DNA of 64,000 nt from an uncultured Vampirovibrio sp. (GTDB taxonomy: Bacteria > Cyanobacteriota > Vampirovibrionia > Gastranaerophilales > Gastranaerophilaceae), in NCBI GenBank assembly GCA_910579975.1, contig CAJTWU010000003.1:41687-105686 (forward strand). The letters run 5' to 3'. The number at the start of each line of letters is the position of its first letter. The stretch's first letter is position 1. Shown here in pieces: positions 43,168 through 52,234 of this stretch. The position numbers were made by a program, and so were the translations under genes. The notes under the pieces are model-generated. The model saw only the letters and a list, made by a program, of their open reading frames with translations. It was not told the DNA's origin and did not search any database.

Positions 43168-44105
43168 TGGTAAATCTTTTCGCCCGCTTGAATTTCACGT
43201 TCTATAAAATCTCTTGTAAACGGCTTATCCCATTTTGAATAAAGCTTCAAGTTTGACATCTTTAAAATTTTGCCATCTCCGCATACAACTGCTATAGTTC
43301 TTGTTTTAGGACAAGTTTCAACTACAGTACAAGGCTCTGTATAATAAGATTTATTCTCCTCTATGAAAGTTTTATGTACATCAGGTACAATAGGTATGGA
43401 TTTATGATAAAACCAGGATTTACCCCAGGGGTAAATCGCCCTAATTACAGCATGATTTTCTTCTGATGATTTATTAAAATCCAACTCCAACCCTTCAGGA
43501 TGTGAATAGTAACTCGCTTTATCTTCTCTTTGCTGCAGCGGGATAATAATATCTTCAGATAAATCTTTCAACAATTCACAAGCAACTCCTCGAGCAGTCA
43601 AAACTGTTCTTTGTTTCAAACTTTTGCCTGTATCAGAAGGATAAATTTTAACTTCTTCTTGAGCAAGAATAGCGCCCGTATCATACCCGTCCGTCATAAG
43701 ATGAAATGTTACTCCGCTCACATCTTCCCGATTTTTTATATTCCAGAAATAAGGATTTGGACCTCTGTATTTTGGAAGCAGTGAAGGATGGGCATTAATT
43801 GTTGCGATTTTAGGGATATCATATGTTGCTTTTTCAAACTTCTCACCCCAGGAACCCACAAGCATAATATCAGGATTTAATTTTAAAAGCTGTTTTCGAA
43901 ACTCAGGAGTATTTACTCCTTTTGCTTTTATTTCGTGTAAATTATAGCTTTTAATATAATTATATTCTAAAGAAGGATTAAAAATATCTTTTAAAAAATG
44001 CCTGCCCTTTCTCAGCACACCTACAATTTCACAATTTGCATCAAGCGTTGCTGCAATAAGATTTAAAAACATTTCACCATATCCAACAATTACAACTTTA
44101 AGCAT
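43164..44105 (-). CDS. Formyltransferase family protein (Fmt-like)
   Basis: 313 residues. A formyl_trans_N domain: INAHPSLLPKYRGPNPYFWN (catalytic Asn and His) and GVTFHLMTDGYDTGAILAQ with the catalytic Asp, followed by a C-terminal domain of the Fmt type (~205-300). Fmt normally reads NVHASLLP..RGAAPI; here HPSLLPKYRGPNP is a variant, so it could be Fmt itself or a paralogue formylating a sugar nucleotide. Overlaps ribF by 16 bases. Confidence 0.85.
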   Translation of the reverse strand: MLKVVIVGYGEMFLNLIAATLDANCEIVGVLRKGRHFLKDIFNPSLEYNYIKSYNLHEIKAKGVNTPEFRKQLLKLNPDIMLVGSWGEKFEKATYDIPKIATINAHPSLLPKYRGPNPYFWNIKNREDVSGVTFHLMTDGYDTGAILAQEEVKIYPSDTGKSLKQRTVLTARGVACELLKDLSEDIIIPLQQREDKASYYSHPEGLELDFNKSSEENHAVIRAIYPWGKSWFYHKSIPIVPDVHKTFIEENKSYYTEPCTVVETCPKTRTIAVVCGDGKILKMSNLKLYSKWDKPFTRDFIEREIQAGEKIYH

Positions 44106-44929
44106 TCTTCTACATCCTTCTGTATCTGATACTTTAATTCATCAATATTTTCAAACTTTTTTTCATCGCGAATTTTTTTTATAAATTCAACTTCAAGTGA
44201 TAAATCATATAAATTGGCTTCAAAATGAGGTATATGAACCTCTAAAGACTCCGTTTCACCATTTACAGTTGGCTTAATCCCCCAGTTTAAAACAGCCGGC
44301 TTATTGAGAACTTTTACCGAGTAAACTCCATAAGGTAATCTTACAATTTTTTTCGGATAAATCATATTAGCGGTAGGAAATCCCAACTCTCTTCCAAGTT
44401 TTTTCCCCTCAACAACAGTTGATTTAATAGAAAATCCGTCGCCCAGAAAATTATTTGCCTTTTCAATATCACCTGATATCAATAATTCACGGATATTAGA
44501 TGAGCTAACTATTTCACTATCAATGCTGCATGCCGGAGAACAAAAATATTCATAATTATATTTTAGTTGGTTTTGAAACAAAAATTCAGCATTACCCTTT
44601 CGCTCTGCTCCAAATGTGTGGTTAAAACCCGTTGATATAGCGCTTGGCGAGTATTTCTTTATAAGATAATCTAAATAATCTTGCGCACTAATTTTTGCAA
44701 TCTCTGAAAAATCATGTTCAACTATTTCATCAACACCAAATGATTTGATTAAATCATAGCTCTTTTCTCTGGGATAAATATATTCAACCCTTTTACCAAA
44801 ATATTCTGCTGGAGAAGTCTTAAAAGTTATTAAAATTGTTTTTCCATGACCTAAAGCGGTTTTTATAACCTCTCTATGTCCCTTATGAACTCCGTCAAAA
44901 AAACCCAAAATTAGTGAACAATTTTCCAT
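44090..44929 (-). CDS. ribF: Bifunctional riboflavin kinase/FAD synthetase
   Basis: 279 residues from ATG 44929; an upstream TTG would reach into the neighbouring small gene. FAD synthetase motifs: ILGFFDGVHKGHREVI, TGFNHTFGAERKG, SSSNIRELL. Riboflavin kinase domain: GKKLGRELGFPTANM, GVYSV, NWGIKPTVNGE and EVHIPHF. It makes FMN and FAD, cofactors for aroC (FMN) and TrmFO in this window. Confidence 0.95.
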   Translation of the reverse strand: MENCSLILGFFDGVHKGHREVIKTALGHGKTILITFKTSPAEYFGKRVEYIYPREKSYDLIKSFGVDEIVEHDFSEIAKISAQDYLDYLIKKYSPSAISTGFNHTFGAERKGNAEFLFQNQLKYNYEYFCSPACSIDSEIVSSSNIRELLISGDIEKANNFLGDGFSIKSTVVEGKKLGRELGFPTANMIYPKKIVRLPYGVYSVKVLNKPAVLNWGIKPTVNGETESLEVHIPHFEANLYDLSLEVEFIKKIRDEKKFENIDELKYQIQKDVEECLKL

Positions 44930-44933
44930 AGGA

Positions 44934-45143
44934 TTATGCAATAATGTTTAGCTTGCCGCCCGCAATTCTATCATGACAAAAAGCTTTCCATTCATTTATT
45001 GATTTATAAACCTCTTTGTCATCATTTTTATGATTAAGCACAGGAGCATCTGCATTATTCTCTCCGCCTCGACTATTAACAAAACCATAATTAACTGGTC
45101 TTATTACTTGATTATGAGTTGCGGATATTGCAGAAACTAGCAT
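44934..45143 (-). CDS. Small hypothetical protein
   Basis: 69 residues, ATG 45143 with GGGGG nine bases upstream. Starts MLVSAISATHNQVIRPVNYG, another short Asn/Tyr-containing N-terminus without a Sec signal, then a charged middle (NADAPVLNHKNDDKEVYKS) and ends GGKLNIIA. Four bases upstream of ribF, perhaps cotranscribed. No family recognised. Confidence 0.55.
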   Translation of the reverse strand: MLVSAISATHNQVIRPVNYGFVNSRGGENNADAPVLNHKNDDKEVYKSINEWKAFCHDRIAGGKLNIIA

Positions 45144-45216
45144 GTATTATTACCCCCTGTGGAGAAAATTTTATCATAACCACCATTTTTTTGCAATAAC
45201 TACAACCAGGTAATTT

Positions 45217-45753
45217 TTATAAAACAGCCTTAATACCAAGGAGTATTAACACTACTCCGGACAATACCTCCAAAGCAGTAGTAGGTAAATGTTTGAGTTT
45301 TCCTCCTAATTTAAATCCAAGGCAAGAATTAAAAAATGTTATTAATCCAATCAATAATACAGGCTTAAATATCTTATTTCCATATAAAGCAAGCGAAATT
45401 CCCGCAGAAAATGCATCTATACTTGTTGCAATTCCTATTAAGAACAAGCATGCCAGCGAAATACATTGCGGCATTTCTTTCTTTTGAAAAGCCTCTTTAA
45501 TGAATTTCACTCCCAAAAAAATAAAAATGACACATACAATTAATGAGGCAAAAGGAGCAATATATGATTTTACACAAGAAGTTAAATAATATCCGATTAC
45601 AGGCATGACTGCTTGAAAAAAACCAGTAAATACTGCTAGCAATAATGCATTTTTAACTCGGTTTTCTCTAAAAGATAATCCGTATGAAAAAGATACCGCC
45701 ATCGCATCAATTGATAAAGCAATTGCAAGAAAAATTATTTCTAAATATGACAT
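45217..45753 (-). CDS. mntP: Manganese efflux pump MntP
   Basis: 178 residues, six membrane helices in two homologous halves. Family signatures LSIDAMAVSFSYGL (helix 1) and IATSIDAFSAGISLALYG (helix 4) carry the conserved Asp pair. Exports Mn2+. It lies 63 bases downstream of dnaB; no yybP-ykoY riboswitch was recognised in that gap. Confidence 0.93.
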   Translation of the reverse strand: MSYLEIIFLAIALSIDAMAVSFSYGLSFRENRVKNALLLAVFTGFFQAVMPVIGYYLTSCVKSYIAPFASLIVCVIFIFLGVKFIKEAFQKKEMPQCISLACLFLIGIATSIDAFSAGISLALYGNKIFKPVLLIGLITFFNSCLGFKLGGKLKHLPTTALEVLSGVVLILLGIKAVL

Positions 45754-45769
45754 TTAACCTCTCAATCAA

Positions 45770-45796
45770 TTTGAACCCGTTATAAGCTTGTTCAAA
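45770..45796. promoter_or_regulatory. TTTGAAC-N13-GTTCAAA inverted repeat
   Basis: Perfect 7-bp arms with a 13-base loop between dnaB and mntP, followed by GGGT/ACCC. The same arms and loop length occur at 33147-33173. Confidence 0.5.
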
Positions 45797-45816
45797 TGGG
45801 TAAATTTTCACCCTTA

Positions 45817-47208
45817 TTAAAAAACATCAGTCTTAATTGGATTTTTAAATTTAGTAATATTTCCTTGGAATAGAAGCTTAACAGTACCAACTGGACCGTT
45901 TCTGTGTTTTGCAATAATAATTTCGGCTTCACCTTTATTTGCCGCTTTTTCAGAAACTTCTTCTTCATCATTAGCATTTTTATAATATTCATCACGATAA
46001 ATAAACATTACAATATCAGCATCTTGCTCAATTGATCCTGATTCTCTTAAATCTGACAACATCGGGCGCTTATCAGTTCTGCTTTCTACCGCACGAGATA
46101 ATTGAGAAAGAGAAATAATAGGAACATTCAATTCCTTAGCAAGGATTTTTAAACCTCTGGAAATACTTGAAATCTGCTGCATACGATCTTCTCTGCCCGA
46201 ACCCTCAATCAACTGTAAATAGTCGATTACAATTAAACCAAGATTCTTTTCTGCCATAGCTAAACGACGGCATTTTGCTCTCAAATCAGTAATTGTACAA
46301 CCGGCTGTATCATCGATATAAATAGGAGCTTGAGATAAGCTATCCATTGCAACTGCAAGTTTCTCCCAGTCTTTTGCCTGCATATTTCCGGTCTTTAATC
46401 TTTGTGTATCAACTTCTGCTTCAGAACATAACAACCTTTGCACGAGCTGATCCTTAGACATTTCCAGAGAAAATATAGCAACAGGTACATTTGCTTTCAG
46501 CGCAACATTTTGAGCAATATTCAATGCAAACGAAGTTTTACCCATTGCCGGACGTGCTGCAAGAATTATCAAATCAGATTTTTGAAGCCCATTGGTCATT
46601 GTATCTAAATCATAAAATGCTGTAGGTGTACCGGTTAGCTGCCCTTTATTATTATAACGCTCTTCAATCATTGCATAACTGTCATAAACCAAATCCTTGA
46701 TAGGAAGAAGTGATTTAGAAGCCTTTTGTGATGCAATGTCAAAAATCAATTTTTCTGCAGTTTCTAAAGATTCTTCAATGGGATTTAAATCATAACCTGA
46801 ATTAATAATTTCAGAACCGGCATTAATTAGAGAGCGCTTAATCGCTTTTTCCTGTACAATTCGGGCATAATATTCTACGTTGGTAGTTGTAATGGTTTTA
46901 TAACTCAAATCATTGATAAATGCACGACCGCCAACCAGTTCCAGCTTCTGGTTAATATTTAAAACATCAGAAACAGAAACAATATCAATCTTATCTTCCC
47001 CGTTGTATAGTTGAAGCATAGCTTCGTAAACATACCTGTGAGCCGGTTTATAAAATGATTCCGGACGTAAATGTTCAACAATTCTGTTCATACAAGACGG
47101 ACTTACCAGAATTGCACCTAAAATAGCTTCTTCTGCATCAATATTTTGAGGCATAAGCTCTGATAAATCGTTTTGTTTATTTTTTTTAGAAGAATATGAA
47201 GTTGCCAT
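45817..47208 (-). CDS. dnaB: Replicative DNA helicase DnaB
   Basis: 463 residues from ATG 47208; an extension to 47244 would run into the promoter. N-terminal domain PQNIDAEEAILGAILVSP, Walker A AARPAMGKTSFALNIA, Walker B LIVIDYLQLI, and RESGSIEQDADIVMFIYR near the end. No intein. A TTGCTT-17-CACAAT promoter ends seven bases before the ATG and no ribosome site is seen. Confidence 0.96.
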   Translation of the reverse strand: MATSYSSKKNKQNDLSELMPQNIDAEEAILGAILVSPSCMNRIVEHLRPESFYKPAHRYVYEAMLQLYNGEDKIDIVSVSDVLNINQKLELVGGRAFINDLSYKTITTTNVEYYARIVQEKAIKRSLINAGSEIINSGYDLNPIEESLETAEKLIFDIASQKASKSLLPIKDLVYDSYAMIEERYNNKGQLTGTPTAFYDLDTMTNGLQKSDLIILAARPAMGKTSFALNIAQNVALKANVPVAIFSLEMSKDQLVQRLLCSEAEVDTQRLKTGNMQAKDWEKLAVAMDSLSQAPIYIDDTAGCTITDLRAKCRRLAMAEKNLGLIVIDYLQLIEGSGREDRMQQISSISRGLKILAKELNVPIISLSQLSRAVESRTDKRPMLSDLRESGSIEQDADIVMFIYRDEYYKNANDEEEVSEKAANKGEAEIIIAKHRNGPVGTVKLLFQGNITKFKNPIKTDVF

Positions 47209-47514
47209 TAAGAATATTGTGACAGCAAAATAAAGTTGAAGCAAGAGGTTGTTAAATATTTTTAAGATTGTTTTTTAAAATATAAGAATGTATAAGTAGC
47301 ATATTTCAATTTTGTAAACCATTAAATCGCGACTTTTTGACATGAAATTTGCAAACAGAGTTTAAAACCTATATTTATAAAAACAATCTTTAATAAAACT
47401 TTACAAATTCAGCCCAAATGTAATAAAACTGCTTGCAAACAGAAATTTAGCAAATATTATTAATTAAGATGCCTTATAATGGCATAAAATTGATAGCCGA
47501 AAATAGAGGAAAAC
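47209..47514. other. 306-base divergent intergenic region between dnaB and infA
   Basis: AT-rich. Left end has a dnaB promoter on the minus strand (47244-47216). Right end has TATAAT (47475-47480) and AGAGGA before infA. Nothing else is supported. Confidence 0.6.
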
Positions 47515-47730
47515 ATGGCAAAAGACGTAATTGAAATTGAAGGTACTATATTGGAGTCAATGCCGAATGCAATGTTCAGAGTTAAGCTCGAAAACGGACA
47601 CGAAATTCTGGCTCACATCTCCGGTAAAATTAGAAAGAATTTCATTAGAATTCTTCCAGGTGACAAAGTAAAAGTCGAAATGACTCCATATGATTTAACA
47701 AAAGGAAGAATTACATTCAGACTTAAATAG
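47515..47730 (+). CDS. infA: Translation initiation factor IF-1
   Basis: 71 residues, OB fold covering the A site during initiation. IEIEGTILESMPNAMFRVKL, ENGHEILAHISGKIRKNFIR and GDKVKVEMTPYDLTKGRITF are canonical. Opens the ribosomal cluster; AGAGGA precedes the start. Confidence 0.98.
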   Translation: MAKDVIEIEGTILESMPNAMFRVKLENGHEILAHISGKIRKNFIRILPGDKVKVEMTPYDLTKGRITFRLK

Positions 47731-47760
47731 AAAGAAATATAAAAAGAAAAGGAAAAAACA

Positions 47761-47874
47761 ATGAAAACAAGATCATCAGTAAAACCTATGTGCGACAAAT
47801 GCAAAGTTATCAGAAGAAAAGGCAGAGTTGCAGTAATTTGTGAAAACCCTAAACACAAACAAAGACAAGGTTAA
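47761..47874 (+). CDS. rpmJ: 50S ribosomal protein L36
   Basis: 37 residues: KTRSSVKPMCDKCKVIRRKG followed by VAVICENPKHKQRQG. The zinc ligands Cys-x2-Cys...Cys...His are all present. Preceded by AAAGGAAA. Expected position between infA and rpsM. Confidence 0.97.
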   Translation: MKTRSSVKPMCDKCKVIRRKGRVAVICENPKHKQRQG

Positions 47875-47922
47875 TCACTAAAAAAGAAGTAAAGTACATT
47901 TAATTAATAAAGGAAAGAAAAT

Positions 47923-48291
47923 ATGGCAAGATTAGTAGGGGTAGACTTACCTCGTAACAAAAGACTAGAAGTAGCTCTTACATACATTTATGGTATCGGA
48001 CCGGCTAGAGCTGCAAAAATCCTTGAAACAACTGGTATTTCTCCAGATTTAAGAACAGATGATTTAACAGAAGATGATATTCGTTTATTGCGTAATGCAT
48101 TATCAGAATACCACATTGAAGGTGACTTAAGACGTGAAGTTGCAATGAACATTAAACGTCTTCAAGAAATCAACTCATACAGAGGCATGAGACATAAGAG
48201 AGGTCTTCCTTGCAGAGGTCAAAGAACAAAAACTAACGCAAGAACAAGACGTGGTAAGAAAACCGGACCTATCGCTGGTAAGAAAAAATAG
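47923..48291 (+). CDS. rpsM: 30S ribosomal protein S13
   Basis: 122 residues. VGVDLPRNKRLEVALTYIYG at the start and the basic C-terminus LPCRGQRTKTNARTRRGKKT. AAAGGAAAG precedes ATG 47923. Confidence 0.98.
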   Translation: MARLVGVDLPRNKRLEVALTYIYGIGPARAAKILETTGISPDLRTDDLTEDDIRLLRNALSEYHIEGDLRREVAMNIKRLQEINSYRGMRHKRGLPCRGQRTKTNARTRRGKKTGPIAGKKK

Positions 48292-48443
48292 TTGAATTTT
48301 CCTTAGTGTGACGGATCTCATAAGCGAGACTAACACAAAGAACCGCGGAGCGAAGTATAAAATGAACAACAGCGGAGCGTAGAGGAATAATTCAAAACCA
48401 AATATTTAAAAGAAAATAAATAGTAAAATAAAGGATAAAGAAA
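48292..48443 (+). other. Unusually long spacer in the ribosomal operon
   Basis: 151 bases separate rpsM and rpsK, where most genomes have under 30. It holds TCTC-ATAAGC-GAGA within GTGT/ACAC arms and two direct GCGGAGCG copies (48345-48352, 48372-48379). It may be an r-protein binding leader; no family recognised. Confidence 0.45.
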
Positions 48444-48830
48444 ATGGCAAGACCAAAAACTACAAAGAAAAAAGAAAAGAAAAATGTATTGCAAGGTATT
48501 GTACACATACAATCAACTTTCAACAATACAATTGTAACTTCTACTGATACACAAGGTAATGCTATTGCTTGGGCTACAGCTGGTGCTTCAGGATTTAAGG
48601 GTGCTAGAAAAGGTACTCCGTTTGCAGCACAATCTGCAGCTGAACAAGTAGCTAAAAAATCAATTGACCAAGGTATGAAAAAAGTTGAAGTTTATATCAA
48701 AGGGCCTGGTTCAGGACGTGAAACAGCTATCAGAGCTATTCAAGCAGCTGGACTTGAAATCACTTTGATTAAAGACGTAACACCTATTCCTCACAACGGA
48801 TGCAGACCTCCTAAAAAGAGACGTGTATAA
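48444..48830 (+). CDS. rpsK: 30S ribosomal protein S11
   Basis: 128 residues. GIVHIQSTFNNTIVTSTDTQ, GFKGARKGTPFAAQ and IPHNGCRPPKKRRV are canonical for S11. AAAGGATAAAG precedes ATG 48444. Confidence 0.98.
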   Translation: MARPKTTKKKEKKNVLQGIVHIQSTFNNTIVTSTDTQGNAIAWATAGASGFKGARKGTPFAAQSAAEQVAKKSIDQGMKKVEVYIKGPGSGRETAIRAIQAAGLEITLIKDVTPIPHNGCRPPKKRRV

Positions 48831-48859
48831 TCCAGAGGAAAAACAGTAAATACTAAATA

Positions 48860-48905
48860 GCGGGGGCTTACTTCAAGCCAAAAAAGTAAACCATAGATGC
48901 CCCGC
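48860..48905 (+). promoter_or_regulatory. Structured leader of rpsD
   Basis: Outer stem GCGGGG (48860-48865) / CCCCGC (48900-48905) encloses GGCTT/AAGCC and a TTACTT/AAGTAA pairing that could alternate or form a pseudoknot. S4 commonly binds its own leader, so this may be an S4 autoregulatory site. Confidence 0.4.
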
Positions 48906-48924
48906 AAAAGAAAAGGAGAAAAAA

Positions 48925-49527
48925 ATGGCAAGATACACAGGACCAACTAATAAATTATTTAGAAATAAGAAAGTTAAAGATTTGTCAAACAGAAAATTAA
49001 CTTCTTCTATGAGACAAACAGCTTCAGGACAGCATGGTGCTGTTAGAAAGAAACTTTCTGAATATGCATTACACTTAGCAGAAAAACAAAAAATTAGATT
49101 CACATACTTAGTAAGTGAAAAACAATTTGCTAAATATTATAACGAAGCAGCAAGAAGAAAAGGTGTTACAGGTACTATCTTGTTACAACTTCTTGAATCA
49201 AGACTTGACAACATTCTATTCAGAGCAGGTTTTGGTGTAACTCGTAAACAATCAAGACAAATCGTTAACCACGGTCATGTTCTAGTTAACGGTAAAAAAG
49301 TAGATATTCCATCATATTTAGTAAAACCTGAAGATGTAATTACAATCAAAGTTAAGAGCAGCGACTACTTAAAAGCTGTTATGAGCACTATTGATTTATC
49401 ATGTGCTCCGGCTTGGGTAACTGTTGACAAAGAAGCTTTGAAAGTTACATTCGACAGAGTTCCAGAAAGAGAAGAACTCGATCCGGAAATCAAAGAACAA
49501 CTAGTTATAGAGTACTATTCAAAATAG
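48925..49527 (+). CDS. rpsD: 30S ribosomal protein S4
   Basis: 200 residues, the zinc-free form: the N-terminal Cys cluster is absent (ARYTGPTNKLFRNKK). S4 domain ESRLDNILFRAGFGVTRKQS then RQIVNHGHVLVNGKKVDIPS. Located between rpsK and rpoA. Confidence 0.98.
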   Translation: MARYTGPTNKLFRNKKVKDLSNRKLTSSMRQTASGQHGAVRKKLSEYALHLAEKQKIRFTYLVSEKQFAKYYNEAARRKGVTGTILLQLLESRLDNILFRAGFGVTRKQSRQIVNHGHVLVNGKKVDIPSYLVKPEDVITIKVKSSDYLKAVMSTIDLSCAPAWVTVDKEALKVTFDRVPEREELDPEIKEQLVIEYYSK

Positions 49528-49545
49528 TCGATAGGAGAGAATAAT

Positions 49546-50547
49546 ATGGAATTAAAAATTAAAACTGTTAATACTATGGCCGGTTCTGACGGTTCACAAT
49601 ACGGTAAATTTACCATTGAACCATTAGAAAGAGGTTTTGGTACAACTATCGGTAACGCTCTTAGAAGAGTTTTGCTTTCAAGTCTTGAAGGTACTGCTGT
49701 AACTTCTTGCAGAATTGAAGGTATCACTCATGAATACACTGCTATTCCAGGTGTATTGGAAGATGTTATTGATGTTATGTTAAACCTTAAAGGTTTAGCA
49801 GTTAAAACTGATTCTAAAGAACCTCAACATTTGAGAATTGATGTTGATAGAGCAGGCGCTGTATTAGCTAGTGATATACAATTACCAGCAGGTGTTAAAG
49901 TTGTTAATCCGGACTGGTTAATCTGTACAATTGCAGAAGGCGGATCATTCCATGCTGATATTATTGTTGAAACAGGCAAAGGCTATGTAGCTAATGATGT
50001 TCCAAGAAACGCAAAAGCAGGAGCTTCTATCGATATGCTTCCAATTGATGCAACATTCATGCCAATCAAGAGAGTAAGCTACGAAGTAGAAAATACTCGT
50101 GTTGGCGACAGCATTGATTTTGACAAATTAACTCTAGAAATTTGGTCAAACGGTACTGTAGATGTAACATCAGCTCTTTCATATGCCTCAGAACTTCTTA
50201 TTGAACATTTTGTTCAAATTGCAGGCATATCAGGTAAAACAATTCAAAGAGAAGTTGAAGAAGTTGCAGTTGCTAAAGATGAAACAGTTGAATCAACAGA
50301 GGCTGAACCATCAATTACTATTGATGAATTAGAATTATCTGTAAGAGCTTACAACTGCTTAAAAAGAGCAAGCATCAACTCTATGGCTGAACTTTTAAAG
50401 AAATCAGAACATGATTTGTTAAATATTAAAAACTTCGGTAAAAAATCATCTGATGAAGTAATCGAAAGATTACACCATTTTGGTTTAGACTTAGCTCCAA
50501 ACCCAGAATTGGATGAAGATGGTATGGTTATCGAAACAGCTGAGTAA
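49546..50547 (+). CDS. rpoA: DNA-directed RNA polymerase subunit alpha
   Basis: 333 residues. N-terminal dimerisation domain with FTIEPLERGFGTTIGNALRR, and a full alpha-CTD: ELELSVRAYNCLKRASINSM, LLNIKNFGKKSSDEVIERL, which binds UP elements and activators. Confidence 0.98.
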   Translation: MELKIKTVNTMAGSDGSQYGKFTIEPLERGFGTTIGNALRRVLLSSLEGTAVTSCRIEGITHEYTAIPGVLEDVIDVMLNLKGLAVKTDSKEPQHLRIDVDRAGAVLASDIQLPAGVKVVNPDWLICTIAEGGSFHADIIVETGKGYVANDVPRNAKAGASIDMLPIDATFMPIKRVSYEVENTRVGDSIDFDKLTLEIWSNGTVDVTSALSYASELLIEHFVQIAGISGKTIQREVEEVAVAKDETVESTEAEPSITIDELELSVRAYNCLKRASINSMAELLKKSEHDLLNIKNFGKKSSDEVIERLHHFGLDLAPNPELDEDGMVIETAE

Positions 50548-50579
50548 TAAATAGTAAATTATAATAAAGGGAAAAAACA

Positions 50580-51008
50580 ATGAGACACCAAACAAAAAAA
50601 CATACGCTTGGTAAAGCACAAGACCAGAGAAAGGCTTTGTTGCGTTCATTGGCTACCGAACTTTTTACTCACGGTGAAATCAAAACAACTATGGCTAGAG
50701 CAAAAGCTTTACAACCATATGCTGAAAATGTTATCACTATGGCTAAAAAAGGTGACTTGAACTCAAGAAGACTTGCGGGCAAATATATCTACGACAAAGA
50801 AATCGGACAATTAATTGATACAACAACCGGTGAAGTATTTGATGCTCCACAAGAAGGCAAAAAATTAGCTAAACAAACTGTTTTAAGAAAATTATTTAGC
50901 ATTATTGGTGTTAAATATTCTTCAAGAAATGGTGGCTATACAAGAATTTTCAGACTTCCACCACGTAGAGGTGATGCTTCTGAAATGGCATTAATTCAAT
51001 TGGTATAA
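50580..51008 (+). CDS. rplQ: 50S ribosomal protein L17
   Basis: 142 residues. RHQTKKHTLGKAQDQRKALL and the end NGGYTRIFRLPPRRGDASEM. An insert of ~20 residues (KYIYDKEIGQLIDTTTGEVF) makes it longer than the common ~117. Confidence 0.97.
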   Translation: MRHQTKKHTLGKAQDQRKALLRSLATELFTHGEIKTTMARAKALQPYAENVITMAKKGDLNSRRLAGKYIYDKEIGQLIDTTTGEVFDAPQEGKKLAKQTVLRKLFSIIGVKYSSRNGGYTRIFRLPPRRGDASEMALIQLV

Positions 51009-51011
51009 TTA

Positions 51012-51776
51012 ATGCGCTACGCTCTTGACGTCCAGTACCGTGGTAAAAATTATGACGGAAGCCAAATTCAATTTGAAAGCGGCAAAGAAATAGGAAAAAC
51101 CATACAGGGCGAATTAGAGAAAGTAATTTGTACATTGTTAGAGTCTAAGACTCAAATAAATAACAGACCGATTAAAACAATCTTCTCCGGAAGAACTGAT
51201 AAAGGTGTAAACTCATTAGGACAAGTCGTTCATTTTGATTATGAGAAAACAATTGTTGCTTCAAAGTTTATCTATCAAATGAACGAAATCTTGCCTGATG
51301 ATATATCAGTTAATAACTTGAGAATTGTAGACCAATCGTTTCATGCTCAAAAATCTGCAAAGAGTAGATATTACAAATATGAAATAATCAATCGTAAGTA
51401 TAAACAGGCGTTTGATAGTGATATCTTAAGAGTAAAATACGATTTAGATGTGAAGCGTATGCAATGCGCTTTGGACTTCTTAAAGGGAGAACATGATTTT
51501 TCAAGTTTTAAAAGTTCTGGAACGCTTAACCCGAGCAAAGTTTGTTTAATTACCAGAGCCGAAGTTGAAAAACAAGGTGATAGGGTTCTTATTCATATAG
51601 AAGGAAACAGATTTCTTTATAATATGGTAAGAACAATAGTCGGTACTCTTCTGGAAATGGAAGGACATAATTTGCCTCCAGAGCACATGAAAATGGTTTT
51701 AGAGGCACGTGACCGCCGCAAGGCGGGAAGAACAGTTAGTCCGTATGGATTAACATTAATGAAAGTAGAATACTAA
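51012..51776 (+). CDS. truA: tRNA pseudouridine(38-40) synthase TruA
   Basis: 254 residues. Catalytic Asp in FSGRTDKGVNSLGQVVHF; also QYRGKNYDGSQIQ at the start and the C-terminal FLYNMVRTIVGTLLEME and GRTVSPYGLTL. Three bases after rplQ; truA-rplM-rpsI here is the order usual in Cyanobacteria. Confidence 0.96.
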   Translation: MRYALDVQYRGKNYDGSQIQFESGKEIGKTIQGELEKVICTLLESKTQINNRPIKTIFSGRTDKGVNSLGQVVHFDYEKTIVASKFIYQMNEILPDDISVNNLRIVDQSFHAQKSAKSRYYKYEIINRKYKQAFDSDILRVKYDLDVKRMQCALDFLKGEHDFSSFKSSGTLNPSKVCLITRAEVEKQGDRVLIHIEGNRFLYNMVRTIVGTLLEMEGHNLPPEHMKMVLEARDRRKAGRTVSPYGLTLMKVEY

Positions 51777-51793
51777 AGAAGGACAATATAGAT

Positions 51794-52234
51794 ATGATGA
51801 AAACATATTCAGCAAAACCTCTTGAAGTTGAAAGAAAATGGTATGTAATCGATGCTGAAGGCGAAGTACTTGGTCGTTTAGCAGTTCGTGTTGCAAACAT
51901 TTTAAGAGGAAAAAACAAACCTGAATATACACCTAACGTAGATACAGGCGATTTCGTAATCGTTATCAACGCAGAAAAGGTTGTTGTTACAGGTAATAAA
52001 GAAACTGATAAAATTTATTATCACCACACTGGATTCCCAGGTGGGCTTAAATCTGCTTCTGTTAAAGAAGTTAGAGAAAAAGACGCAACTAAATTGATTG
52101 AAAAAGCTGTTAAAGGTATGTTACAACACAATACTTTAGGCGCAGAACAATTCAACAAACTTAAAGTTTACTGTGGTTCAGAACATCCGCATGCAGCTCA
52201 AAAACCAATCGTTCTTGGAAAGGAGTCTAAATAA
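51794..52234 (+). CDS. rplM: 50S ribosomal protein L13
   Basis: 146 residues. TYSAKPLEVERKWYVIDAEG, LGRLAVRVANILRGKNKPEY and VKGMLQHNTLGAEQFNKLKV are canonical. Its stop overlaps the rpsI ATG by one base. Confidence 0.98.
   Translation: MMKTYSAKPLEVERKWYVIDAEGEVLGRLAVRVANILRGKNKPEYTPNVDTGDFVIVINAEKVVVTGNKETDKIYYHHTGFPGGLKSASVKEVREKDATKLIEKAVKGMLQHNTLGAEQFNKLKVYCGSEHPHAAQKPIVLGKESK

Noticed and set aside
45754..45816. yybP-ykoY manganese riboswitch before mntP
   Set aside because: The gap is only 63 bases and lacks the known conserved loops.
47496..47503. GCCGAAAA before infA as a sigma-28 -10 box
   Set aside because: No TAAA 15 bases upstream, and infA has an ordinary TATAAT nearby; a housekeeping promoter is more sensible.
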